This document shows, one piece after another, positions 14,208 through 26,075 of a stretch of DNA of 64,000 bases. The translations under genes and the position numbers were made by a program. A model generated the notes under the pieces. The model did no database searches. It was not told the origin of the DNA and worked only from the letters and a program-made list of their open reading frames with translations. Numbering within the stretch: position 1 is the stretch's first letter; every line of letters begins with the position of its first letter. Origin of the DNA: Pezizomycotina sp. ARF18 (Eukaryota > Ascomycota); NCBI GenBank assembly GCA_002224055.1, contig AZLU01000094.1, positions 86,720 through 150,719 of the forward strand. The letters are read 5' to 3'.

Positions 14208-16277
14208 GGTGAACTGTCTGAAGTATGAAAAATGAGCTTCGTTGAGAGAGCTTGGTGATGGCGGTGGTAACGGAGCTTATAGAGAGGGGAGGGATTATTT
14301 GGGGAAGCGAATACAGATCAAAAGGGAAAGAGATAATAGCTGCTATACGACAAGACAGAAGCTTGATAAATTTCTCTAATCCCTTCTTTCTGTATTCCAA
14401 GTTGACAAGTAAAGAGATAACAGAACAGAACAGGGAAAGATCTAAGGGAAAGGCACACAGTAGTAAGTATTGCTAGAGATGCGAGGAAATACTTGAAGCC
14501 TCGTTGTTGTTGGAGGTTTGGGGTAAGGAAGAGAGAAAAGAAAGAAAGAAAGAAAGAGAAGGGACAAAAACAAAAAAAAAAAAAAAAAAAAAAAAAGAAA
14601 AGAAAAAGAGAGAGAGAGTTGAAGAGTTAAAAAGGTAGCAAAGAGAGGTTTGCGTTGCTTTACTCAGCTGCTACTTAATTGTGTTGGAGGTTAAAAAAAA
14701 AAAATGTGAGAGAGAGAGAAGAGGTGTTCAACTCTCCTACAAAAAAAAGGGAGAGAAAATAACAAAATATTACTATATTGTTATTTATTTAGTAGTATAT
14801 GAGGCTAACCAGCACAATGACTGAAATCTGATGGAAAATGCTTCTTGTATCTTGCGTTCCTCAATAGAATTTCCTCCTTAAAAGTACCGCATTAATCTGA
14901 AATGACGCTTATAAATGATGGAATGTCATAGAAATACCTATATATATATATATACACCCAACTTATTTCTCTCTGTTCTTTTCTCTCGTGCTGAATTAAG
15001 TATTCTTTGTGAAAGACAGAGACAAAGGGCTGTAAGAGAATACAGGAATAGAGATCGAGAGAGGTATGTAAGAGAATACAGTGAGGGAGCTAACAAAAAA
15101 AGAGCTCAAAGGAACCTCATGGAAACTCGGGGCGGTGTGGAAGTAAAAAGGACACAGCAAAAGAATTGTAGTCATCGGTAGAAGGCAACACCAAGCAATC
15201 ACAGAGGCTCACTCTCACGGGAATTAACAGCCTTACACTACCTAGTATGAGCAATTGCAAAGTTATAATATAAAATAAAATAAAACAAATACAAGAAGAA
15301 AATAAGCGCAAAAAAAAAAAAAAAAAAAATTTGAAGCAGCCTTGCGTCTTGCAGGTTCTGATGAATTTGGTTCAGCTTGCGGATGAGATGGTGAATTGCG
15401 GGAGCCCTGCAATAAGCACTCGTACCGCGTCCGCTGCGGATTTTTCCCGGATTATGACGCGCGTACTCTAGATGTATGGTAAATGGAGATATTGTAAATG
15501 GAGAAAGGAAAATAGAAAAAAAAAAAAAAAGAAAGAAGCCCCGAGAATCGAACCACGGTCCTGTCAACCAGGTCCTAGAGGCGGCCGTAACCATATCGAT
15601 TCTACTAAGGACAGGATTACCAACCCCAAAAAGACTATATAACATAAACTGAAGAGCCCGAAGAGGGCCCAGAGCGAGCGATCACGTGCTGAGACCTGGC
15701 TCGAAGTTGGAATAAGCTGGAATTCACTCACTAAAGGTCACACGATCGACGAAGCAGGGGATTTAAGTAACGCTTCACGGAATGTTTCTACGGCACATGT
15801 ATTCTTAGATCTCCCTAGGCCATTACGCGTCTATCTACGGACAGCTTGCCAGTAGACTTGACCTTGCGATATTGATGGCACGGCAAACTAGTGTTTTACA
15901 ATCGAGAAAATACCATGCGCGTCTTAATAGAACTGGCTTCAGTGAACATTATGAAAGTAAATAGTAGTCTTTTTATTATTTCACCACTTTCTTTTCTACC
16001 ATTTCCATCATTCCTCGCAGTAACTATCATGTTTACATGTGTAATAGTAATAGGAAAGTTGAGCCAAGGTTTTCTAAAGATAACATTGTTGTAAATTCTG
16101 TTGCTGCTTTATCTTTCTTGTTATAAAAAAAAAATTGTTAAGTAAGAAAGTGATGTATCGATAATTTGGCTACTACTCGAGAAAAAGAAAATAATTCGGT
16201 GAAATATTTTTCTTTTTTCAAATGGTAGATGCATTAAACCTGAGAATCGCTGGAGAGGTGTCAATACAACGATGTTC
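14208..16277. other. Long intergenic region with simple repeats
   Basis: About 2 kb between CDC48 (start at its left edge) and CAND1 (stop at its right edge). It contains (AAAG)n near 14535-14560, an A tract of about 25 (14571-14596), GA-rich sequence, TATATA near 14940-14955 and a degenerate tRNA-like stretch near 15535-15640. No protein-coding signal was recognised. The CDC48 promoter should be in the left part. Confidence 0.5.
15535..15618 (-). other. Degenerate tRNA-like sequence (B box only)
   Basis: On the minus strand a near-consensus pol III B box, GGTTCGATTCT, sits in a possible T-arm (CCGTGG/TTCGATT/CTCGG, needing one bulged T). Upstream is a D-arm-like ATATGGTTACGG. I cannot fold a proper anticodon arm, and the acceptor ends do not pair, so this is either a tRNA damaged by indels, a tRNA-derived relic, or chance. 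Confidence 0.25.
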
Positions 16278-19200
16278 CTAATCTACCGAAGCTCCGCCCT
16301 TGGAAGCTTTGGCCTCTTCGGTTTCGAGGGCGTTCAGCTCCGTCCCGTGATTCTGCTTGACCCAATCGTAATAAGAAGCCCATTTCTTCGCGTGACTAGC
16401 GCCGGACTCGCATTCCCTTTCTATGGCAATGGTGCCCTCAAAACGGACCTGACAAGTTTCGGCCTGCTTCTCGAGCTCCTGTTTGACTGCGTTCTCCTTC
16501 GGCTTGGTGGAAAGGGTATTCTTGAAGCAGTCGGCAATGTCATCCAGGTGCTTGATGGCCTCTTCTTTGCTTAGAACGACGAGCTTGCCAGCATGAGGTT
16601 GCAGAGGACCCGAATATCGTGCTCATCGCTCAGACCAGCAACGACACGGTCGTAGAGTTGCATGGCGTTCATCCTCGGGAAAGAAGTTTCGACGAGGCAT
16701 ACACGTCTCGTACGCACTCTTCCTGAGGTCGAGACCATCATCAACCTTGTGCTTGAAGGGCCCCATTTGGACCTCACGGACGAGCTCCGGTTTAACCACC
16801 GTCTCACGGTATACTAACGGCAGCAGCGAGTGGAGGTGGGGCATGATGAGGTGGGGCTTGTTGTGCGCGGCGGAGTTTAAGGCTGTCAGCGCAAGTTTAC
16901 GGTTGTCAATGTCCTTATCATCGACCATGACCGTAAGGAAATCAATGACGACCGGTCGAAGGTGTTCATCATAGCTGCGCTGCGTGTCCGTGAAAGTATA
17001 ACGGATAGCCGAAATTACCATGCCTCGTATGGAAGCATCTGACGATCGCAGATGTTTCTAACAGATGAAGAGGTGAGAAGCTAGACTTCGCAAAAAAAAA
17101 AAAAAAAAAGGGGGGGGGGGGAGGGGGGGAGAGGGAGAGAGAGATAGAAGATTGGGTGATTTTGAGAGATTTTAAATTCAACCACGCAATGCCATACCTG
17201 AAGCTCCGGCAGAATTTAACTGGATCTACGACCGTAAGCCTTCCTACACACTCGGCTGCGACATTCTTGCTCTCTCGTCTTGAGATACAGCAAACAAGTT
17301 TGCCCAGATATCGCCCGCATATGGTTTGATTTGAGCGGGGTTTTGATTTTGGATTAATCTGTAGAAAAGGGTTAGAAAATACTATCAAAAATTTTTCTTG
17401 GGGAAGTAATGGCATATATTGAAACTCACCTCCTTGATGGAGTGCAATAGTAAATAGTGGTCCTTTGAAGATTTCGTCTTAGCTGATTGATTATTGGAAT
17501 AGATATGTGTTTACATTTCCGGCACCTGCACGACTAGAGCAACGGCAGCGGCGATAGGGATCTCTTCGCCCACGTGAACTGTGAAAGGAAGACTTGTGGC
17601 TCGATCGGGAATCGATCAACGCCTATGGGATCCTGGTCAGTATACGATATAAAAAGCGACATGAGTTGATAGTAGCCTTGTCTTACATTCGCAGGCCGGC
17701 TTTCTCCAAGGACCATCAAAGCAAGGCAATTTACGCTTCTCATTAGGGCGTTGCCGACTTCGCGGACAAAGTCCTGCAGTTGTACCTGAAACTTTTCTCC
17801 GACGTCTCCCCCGGACACCAACAAGGTTCCGATGACTTTAGCTACGACAGGCGTTTCACCATTATGCCAGCTGTAGGAACGACGACATCAACTCGTTCCC
17901 TTGCTTTTGCTGCCCATAACATGTACAAGACCGAGCAGGGATTCGAGCACAGCTCCTCCCAGAGGCTCTTACCCAAAGAACACAAGGCGTTAATCATTCC
18001 AGGTTCACGGGAACACCGTCTTCCACGAGGTAGGAAATGATCTGCAACGCTGGCCCACAAAGATGAAGGTCGGAGGAGATAGAAGTGGGTGAGCACAGCA
18101 ACCAGATCGGTGGCGGCGTCTTTGGGAAGGGCCGACCTCCCTGCTGGATTGGCTACCAAAGCTTTCAGCGTCGCAAGACTTGACCGCGCAAGGCGCGGTT
18201 AGCCTTCCGAAGCTGGGCTCCCAGCTCCGAAACAACGCTCACCCTTCGGGCGAGAGCTCTCCCGATGGCGCCTTAGCGGTCAAACCCTCCATGCACGTAC
18301 CGTGGTAAGCCCGTAGTCTCGTTCCGGAGCCTGTCAATGATAATGTTCAAAGCTTGTTCAGACTGCGGGGAGATATATGAGGTGCCACTGGTCTTGGTAA
18401 GAAGACTGCCCAGGCTTCTATTGCCCTCTCCTGACCTCGAGGTCGGCATCAGTCTGGGTAATCTTGGAAAGGACGACCTCGAAAAGGGTGTGAAGTTGTT
18501 TTGCATCGTCTTCAACAATGTCGGGGTAAGCAGCTCTACGAAGTCATTTATCGTCACCAGTGCTTGGCTAGAAATCTTGTAGAAGCGATTCGTCCACAGC
18601 CGCCTTGAGGGCATCCACACTCTTGCTGAGGTAAGGTTGCATAGCTTCTGCGGATTCGTTGGCAAAAGCCAAGCTCAAGAACTTCAGGGCTTCGATGCGC
18701 AGTGAAGTTGCGGTTGCGGCAGCAGTTCCGGACGCGCGGCTGAGATAGCAGACGTAGAAGAGGTGCGCCTTCGGGAGCTGCCACAGCATCGATTACAGGG
18801 TCAATCACGAGGTGTAGGATTGGTGTAATATCAGAGAGAACGTTAAACAGGACGAAGAAGGTTGATGGTTAGCCTGCTTTGTGCTCAAACTCTGGGATTT
18901 CAACAACTTCGCGCAAGACCTTCCAAGCTTCGGCAAGAGCTTTTGAAGAGCTGATCTGGGGGGTTGGTTTGTCGTTTGAGTCTGCTACCTTCGCCTTCGG
19001 TTCAATCATACTGAGATCAGAGCCGCGCCTACGCTTCTTATTCGGTCCACGCGGGCCAGCGGATACAACATCAACGTCTCCCGTCTTCTTGACCAGCTGT
19101 TATCGTAGTCAAGATCTCCAGTCTGACGTTTCTTCGCGTTCGGTGAACCTCCGGACGAGGAGCGGAGCCACGTCTTTGTATAGTGTATCTGAAAGAAGAT

Positions 19201-20568
19201 CCTCCGCACGGGTGTTGATGAACGTGTTTAGCAATTTCGCAGAGCAACGTCTGACCTTCCACGAGATATCATCTTCATCGCTAAATGTGGCCTCCGTCCT
19301 CCTCATATTCGTCGTCATCGAATCCGGCAGCGTCGTCCTCGTCATCATCTTCGTTCAGCTGAGTACCTCCCATTTCCTGATCCTCATCTTCATCGTCGTC
19401 CATAGCTGCGTAGTTTGGATCGTATTTGAGGAACCGCATGCCGGCTTGGACCACTTCGTTGGTGAAGTATTTAAGTCGCCAGGGCAGTAGGCTTGGAACG
19501 ACTCCAGCGCTGCGAGAGCACCTTCGCGCACCTCATCTATCTCCGTGGAAGGTTCATCCCAAGCTCTGCGCTCTCAAGGTCGTGTCCATCCACTACAGCT
19601 AGGATAAACGAGCTACAGTTAAAGGTAAGGGCCGAAACGACGGGGAATCGTTCGCGAGAGAGCTCCGGTGACGGAGACCAGCAGCTTTGCATTGCAGGGA
19701 GTAATGTGCGTTGTTCGGAACTCATAATCAGGTGCGAGACGAAGCTGCTGAGGAGTTCGTCCGGGGCGTACACGCAGAGAAGGGAGAGCGCGGTGACTGC
19801 CCTCTTCTTCACGACCGAGGTGCAACGGTCATTCTCGAGGACCGTCAGGAGAGCTGTCTGGAGCTTTTCCAGGTCGGTGCGGATATGATGTCCCCAAAGC
19901 ACTTGACAACTTCAATGAGGACGTCGACTGCATCCACCGAGACCCCACCGCTCGGTTGATTTGATAACCGGGGCGGAGCATGACTAGAAGCTTAGGTAGA
20001 ACAACGCTGGATAGACGTTTGGGCAGCTCCTGCTAGGTAGACGACCCCAAGACGGAGCTGGAGTATCGAGGGAGAGAAGCAATGATGAGCCTCAAAGCCG
20101 TGGGACGGTATTGAAGGGTCTTGGGACGTAGTGGACAAAAGTCGCTAGCCTGTCCACAAACGGAGCTAGTTGCGTCTCCTTAATCTCAGCGACAAAGGAG
20201 CTAGGCTATTTAGGAAAAGGAGGAGAAGGGAAAGCAAAGATTATCCAGGTAAGCATTTCGTAAGAATTTTAGCCGTCGCATAAGAAGCATTGATAAATAT
20301 GACGGTTTGTTGTTTTGTTTCTTTTTCTTCGGATGTGTGGTGGTGATGAATTACCATTTCACAGCCAGATTTTGGACCTCCCATTGGCATCATCCAAAGC
20401 TTTAATCACACCGTCAATAACCCTAGAAGCTGTCTGAGGGTCCGAGGTGAGCGTGGATTGCTGGGAAGTGAGGATGCCGAACAGGTCGTTCAGTGCCATG
20501 AATCGGAAGTCGCTATCTGCGTCCGACAGGCGCTGCAGGATAGGATTTAACGTGTAGTGTTGAGACAT
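16278..20568 (-). CDS. Cullin-associated NEDD8-dissociated protein Cand1 (TIP120)
   Basis: HEAT-repeat exchange factor that binds unneddylated cullin-RING ligases and swaps their substrate receptors. It starts MSQHYTLNPILQRLSDADSD at 20568, followed by FRFMALNDLFGILTS, the conserved N-terminus of the family. The HEAT solenoid follows, with an acidic loop (Asp/Glu-rich, near 19290-19400) as in other Cand1 proteins. The C-terminal TIP120 region shows MQLYDRVVAGLSDEHDI and EAIKHLDDIADCFKNTLS. The protein ends ASVD at TAG (16280-16278). Introns lie near 20240-20355, 17405-17520 and 17040-17190; the last carries an unusual poly-pyrimidine tract (T run then C run on the coding strand). Many frameshifts, but each reading frame contributes conserved family segments. 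N- and C-terminal halves are in one continuous locus. Identity is sure, exon borders approximate. Confidence 0.9.
17091..17150 (-). repeat. A-run/G-run intronic tract in CAND1
   Basis: Plus strand shows about 19 A, then about 12 G, then GA-rich sequence. On the coding strand this is a CT-rich, C-run, T-run polypyrimidine tract near an intron end. Confidence 0.8.
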
Positions 20569-21757
20569 GATTGATCCGCCGGCGTCCCGTGGAGCTTAAA
20601 ATTTCTGGACGCAAAGCGTACGTTAGATGGTCCCAAGAAAACTGCAAGACAAATCTTGATAGTCGTGATGCAGGTATATACTTACCGACGCGATATTCTC
20701 TATTATGTTTGTTCTTTGTTCCTTGGTTCGTTGGCGTGGGCTGCAGGAAAGTCGAGAGCAAGCAGAACAAGCTCCTAGCAGTAAGATGGATATATAATAA
20801 TATTAGAATTTTAATGAGAGAGGAAGCTTCAATGTATTAGCAGCACGATTTCTTCCCCTCCTTATATCCGATTATCTCAATGACTTCTGAGCAAGCAAGG
20901 CATAAAATGACACGACAGATGCACTAAAGGCAATTACTCAAAGGCCCTTTATACACGGATATATACATATAGATGAAGAGGGGCAGCTGAAATACTACTA
21001 CCTACTTTATAAAAAGGAAGAAGGAACCAAAACTCCTTGTCGAGTGGAAGAGGAAAAAAAAGTATGAAAGCAAAGAGGGTGATCCAAGCCTTAGTGGGGC
21101 TACGCTAAGCAGAAGAAAGAGAGAGAGGGATAAATTAAGTAGTAGCAGAGGTATTACTCACAGAAAAGAAAAAGAAAAAAGAGAGAGCTCGAGAGAGAGG
21201 CTGCTATTCCCCCCCCTCGGCACAACGCGCAAGGCTTTCCCTCTTCTCTTCGAGCTCGATCACAATATATCGAGTCGTATTATAATCGCCAATATACTAA
21301 TAAGATGCGTCCGATATGAGTATATACAACTGAAGCTTTTGATGCCCGTTTTTTGTCTTTTAGTGGTAGGCAGTAGTACTACTACCTAGGTAGCTTTTCT
21401 AAATTTGCTTATAACCTACTTCTTCTTCTTCTTAGCTCATGATAGCTTGCCCCGCCTAAGAAATCGAGAGACAAGGAAAAAAAAAAAAAAAGGCAGCGTC
21501 CTAAATCTTTCACCACTGTTGATACTGTGCTCTCTCAGATTCAAGTAGTAAGACCTAGGTCAAAATTATTTCAATATAGATTAATTATAAGGACTGTCAT
21601 ATTTTTTATTACATACATTAATTTTTATCATCGTTTCATTCCCAAGTATATTGCGACGAAGAAGCTGTTGCGTTTCTGAGTTTAGTTTGAGTACGCGCAG
21701 GCTGTTCTTTTGCAAAACTTGGCCGGAAGCTGAGGTGCAAGAAGCGGGGGTGCAATA

Positions 21758-21791
<34 letters not shown>

Positions 21792-22261
21792 ATAGATAAT
21801 AAGTATAGTGGGGCTCTCCCAGGGCTTGGCTTTCAACTCTGTACCTACATTCTTTTTCCAAGTAGTAATAGTAAATCCTCTCAGATCTATACGATTCAGC
21901 TTAGCTTTAGCCGGGGTCCAATGACTTAATCGATAAGTAGGATATTCCGAGTATTGAACAGAAAACCTGGTTCAGTATAAAAATGTACTTGTAGCAAAAT
22001 ATTATTATTATTGTTGTTGTTATCCTAATTCTAATTAATTCATATAAATAATCTCTTCTTTCTTTTCTTCCCCCCCCAAACGGCAGAACCAAAGAGGAAT
22101 CCAATTATTGCTTCTCCAGGTTCCTTTTCTAGCCATTGCGAGATAAAATAACCATTCTCTCTCCCAGCTGTCATTGTTGTTTTGATCGACGAGGAAACCT
22201 CCATTGTCCGCCTTTTCAGTAAAGGAACGTCAAGGAGTGAAACCCCGCGAAAAGAAAAGAG
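20569..22261. other. Intergenic region between divergent CAND1 and the mitochondrial-presequence gene
   Basis: About 1.7 kb shared upstream region of two divergently transcribed genes. No coding signal. It contains an A tract at 21477-21491, (AAT)n at 21756-21790, GA/CT-rich patches near 21110-21250 and TTC repeats near 21418. Confidence 0.5.
21756..21790. repeat. (AAT)n microsatellite
   Basis: About ten AAT units followed by imperfect GATAAT units, intergenic. Confidence 0.9.
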
Positions 22262-23703
22262 ATGCTTCGTTCCGCAGCACGCCAATTGCTAGGGCGAAAC
22301 CTAACGCGACCATCCGCTACCAAAGTCCCGCCAATTGGTGCGACAAAGCCTAGATGTCAATTACCTCGGAGAGGCTACGCCGCCAATTACAATGCCAAGG
22401 GGTCTAGCGATATGCCGTGGTTCGTACCCTCTCGATCAAAGCCAATTGCCCTCTGACCAACTTACTGTATATATAAAGAATGCATATATACATATATACG
22501 TGCATTCATGCTTGAACAATAATTTTCGCCTCAAGAAAAAAAAAAAAAGGAAAAAAAGAGGGAATACTGTATTTATATGGCATGGGCTTGATCAATTGAC
22601 TAATCTACAGACGGGAAAAAAAAAAAGGCTCATCGGTTCGGTTGCATTCACAGTTCCTGTGGTAAGTACCAAGGGAGCAGAAAAAACAAGACGTTTACTA
22701 CTGGGGCCGTCTCTTAGCTCTTAGACGCACATATTCACGATAGAAAGAGGGCTAATTGCATATATTCAGTCCTTATGGCTCCTATCACAAGGACCTAAGA
22801 GAACTGTCCACCACGACGGTCACAAACCCTCACCCAAAGCTAAATCAGGCAGTGAGGAGGGTAAAGATCAGGATCAAAGTGAACAGAAAGCAGAAAAGTC
22901 AGAGGACGATTCTTCTGATTCGACGGAAGAGAATAAAGACGTAGAATCCAATGGGGAGAAGGACGGGTCTGAAGGAAAGGATGAATTCGAAGGCGAGAAA
23001 GAGTCGGCTGGCAAGGACGAAGAAAAGCCTCAAGACGACGAACAAAACGAGTCTAAGGACGCAGAGAGGGAATTCGATGATGAAGCCAAAAAATCAGAAT
23101 CTAAAGATAATGGCTCAGGGTCGAAGAAGGAAAGGTATCGGAATCTACAGAAAGTTCTAGTGAAGCAGATTCGGAATCTGAAGAGGGGAATCTGATGACA
23201 AACCCGAACAGAAGAAAGACGATAAAACGGACTCTAAGAAAAAACCTAAGCCAAAGAAAGACGATAAATCGGATTCCAAGGGAAAGCCAAAGTTTAAGGG
23301 TGACGACGAGTCCAGTTCGAAGAAAGAATCAGAATCAAAGGATGCTGGTTCGGATTCAGGAGAGAAACCCGAAGTAAAAGACGACAATTCCGACCCCAAA
23401 GAAGATTTCGATTCGAGCAAAAGCAAATCCAGGCCAGGAAATAAAGGAAAGCAGCCAAAAGACGGTCAAGACGATGATAGCAGTGATGATGAAAAAGCCA
23501 GCTCTGGAGAAGAAGTCGAATCGAAAAACGAAGAAGCTAATGACGATAGTGACTCTAAAGAGGGTGATTCCGCCTCTGAGGACAAGTATAAGAAAGATTC
23601 GAGTGGAAAATCTGAAGGGGAAGGGGTTTCTAAAGGGAAAAAAGATTCTACCAAAGGTAGTGGTGAGGACAATTCATCAAAAAAGAAGAAACAGCAAAAG
23701 TGA
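22262..23703 (+). CDS. Mitochondrial-presequence protein with one membrane segment and long acidic disordered tail
   Basis: No enzyme domain recognised. The N-terminus from ATG 22262 (MLRSAARQLLGRNLTRPS, then RRGYAANYNAKGSSDMPW) is rich in Arg/Ser/Ala and lacks acidic residues, as in a mitochondrial presequence. After an intron (near 22425-22625) comes a hydrophobic stretch (LIGSVAFTVPV), a second intron from the GTAAGT at 22661, then LWLLSQGPKRTVHHDGHK. The remaining roughly 300 residues are Lys/Glu/Asp/Ser repeats such as DDKSDSKGKPKFKGDDESSS, predicted disordered. TGA at 23701-23703 ends that frame; a one-base shift would extend it to TGA 23796-23798. Similar architecture (presequence, single helix, KSE-rich tail) occurs in uncharacterised filamentous-fungal proteins. 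Location in the inner membrane with an acidic tail is inference. Confidence 0.65.
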
Positions 23704-26075
23704 ACGACGACGGGCAAGGTATGAGAGCGAAAATTTCCCTGTCTCGATCGGTTACATTCAACCACGGAGCAGCCGAGAGCGAATCCGAACCCTATTGATC
23801 GATTTCTCTCTCCCCCCCTCACCGAGGCTATGTCAATAGAAAAATTCGTCAAAAAACGACCTTTCGAGGTCTCTCCTGGAGTAGGGAGTACTGTTATAAC
23901 ATGTACTATCAATAATTGTATAATAGTAACAACAAAAAGAAATATTTTGCACTAGACTTGCTTAATTACGTATATATTATTAAAGAAGTTTATTACTAAA
24001 TAGGCTGAAATATAGGCCAATAAAATAATTAATAATAGTATAGAGCAAGAATCTTAACAGCCTCGGGCCGTATGAAGGCTATCTTAACTCTTTAAATATT
24101 TACTTGTTGTATTTAGCAGTAGAATAATTGAGCTTCTATCCTACTGCCTCTCATCTAGGGTATAATTAGACTCCCGATTCGATGGAAGATATACAGTGTA
24201 CAGTACTTGAAATATACACTGCTGGCCGAGAATTCAGGATGGTGGGACCAATATTTTTCTTCGCTTTGCCAGATACTACCCCGCAGCTCGTATGCAGGTT
24301 CAAAGCCTCATATCTAAGGCAAAAAAAAAAAAAAAAAAAAAAAAAAGGAAGACATTGGTAAGTATATGAACCTTTGTCGCCACATCATCAAGCAAATAAG
24401 ATCTTGTATTTAGGTATATTAACTACTTAATGGTCTGCATTTGCTTATAGGTGAGTAACTCATATTTCTTATAGCTAAGTATTATTTAGTCTATTCGAAT
24501 CCAGCAGAGACTTTATTTTATATACTTATTTTTGTTTCAATAGATCAAATAGCTGAAGTTCTTATAGAGAATATCGGAGTAATTAGAATAATAGTATTAC
24601 TTTAGCTATATAATCTTGACTATCTCGTACTCGAGTGAGATATATAATAGTAACTTGATATATTCGCGTACATTGGTGTAGAGAGATTGATCGTGCAAAG
24701 AGAAAGCGAGTCAACAGGTGTAGCAGAGTTGAAAGTAGTAAACTCTGTTCCCTTTTCCTTGAGACCCCACCGCTGAAATTTCCTTTCCCTTCCCCTCCAA
24801 ATAACATCTCAGCCTCGTTCTTGGAGGTTTGATATTTTATTTTTATTTTATTTTTTTATTATTGTTATTAGGACTTAAAAGATAAGAAGGAGCAATACTA
24901 ATATATTCGTTAAGTGGGAGAGTAGTCATAGCCCCTTTACATATTCATTATAGCAATTAATTTATATTTTGTATATATAAGTATATATATATATATATAT
25001 TATTTATATTTGTTTATTATTCGAATATTCAAGTTACCTCCTTAACGATATAATATTATTAGGCTATATTAGCAGTCAAATGCTCTTCTAATGCTCTCTC
25101 TCCCCATTTTTTTCCCTTTCTCGACCAACTATTTGACACCCACACTCACGTTTTTCCATTACTACTTAGTACTGCTACCACTATTCTGCTTGCTTGACTA
25201 TTTAAATATTTTCCTCCCTCTGGTCTCTGTCTGGCGCTGCCGACAAAGTTTCAGATACGTGCAAGATTCGACGGACGTAGAGATCGACTCTAAAAATAAG
25301 GTATTGAGTTCTTGTTGGGACTTTTCCCCCTTCCGAAATCTCTTGCTGCTGCTAATCAATCAATCCCCCGAAGGAACAAACCAGCTATTTTTTTATTTTT
25401 TTTTTCTTACCACACACGGAAGGAGGAGGAAGGAGATAGAAAAAAAAAAAAAAAAAAAAAAAAAAACGAGAAGAATACTTAGCAGGATCCCTCCTACTGC
25501 TATTACAACTACTCCTCCTCCACAACGTTAGCCTATATTCCCTTCCCCCCCTTTACCATATTTTTTTATATCCCTGACTTCACACTGCTCGGTTTTGCCT
25601 CCGCACATTCGACATCGAGAGACGACTACTTTGCTCGTTGCATCTGGCGGTTACAAACAGTCCCATCATCATCGCCTTCCAATAATTTCCACCCCTCATC
25701 TCGCACACGCACGCACGCCGGTTCCCCCCCCCCCCCCCTCTCTTCCTCCTATCATTTCTGCATCCCTATCTGCATTCCCCTCTTTCAGCCAACTCCCATT
25801 TTCGGCTATCGCGGGGTCGTTACCTATACACAGTACCCACTTTGGTGTAGTAAAAATAAGGGAACCAAAGTTATCGAGGAGGCCCCCAAGAAAATTCTTT
25901 TTAGAAACTCACCCGCGACGGACCTGCAAAAATTACTCGCCTTCAAGAGTTTCTCCGCCCGCTCTCTTTCCTCCGGGCTCGCCCTCACTCTCCTCCTAGC
26001 AGCATCCGTTCACCACCCTTATCACCGCCTCTGGAGATCCCTCTGACTCCACCGACACCAAAGTCTCCTTTGACG
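23704..26075. other. Long intergenic region and probable 5' leader of STE50
   Basis: The 23.85-25.0 kb part is very AT-rich and carries an A tract of about 27 (24320-24346) and TA repeats (24988-25001). From 25080 the sequence turns CT-rich, with an A tract of about 26 (25441-25466) and a C run of about 16 (25722-25738), typical of a fungal promoter/leader. The frame leading into the STE50 start is open for about 90 bases upstream (Ser-Pro/Thr-Pro rich), so the true N-terminus may be longer. Confidence 0.5.

Noticed and set aside
25091-25999. Two long open frames upstream of STE50
   Set aside because: CT-rich leader sequence gives Leu/Phe/Pro/Ser-rich translations; no motif and no consistent frame into the SAM domain, apart from the short Ser-Pro-rich extension noted.
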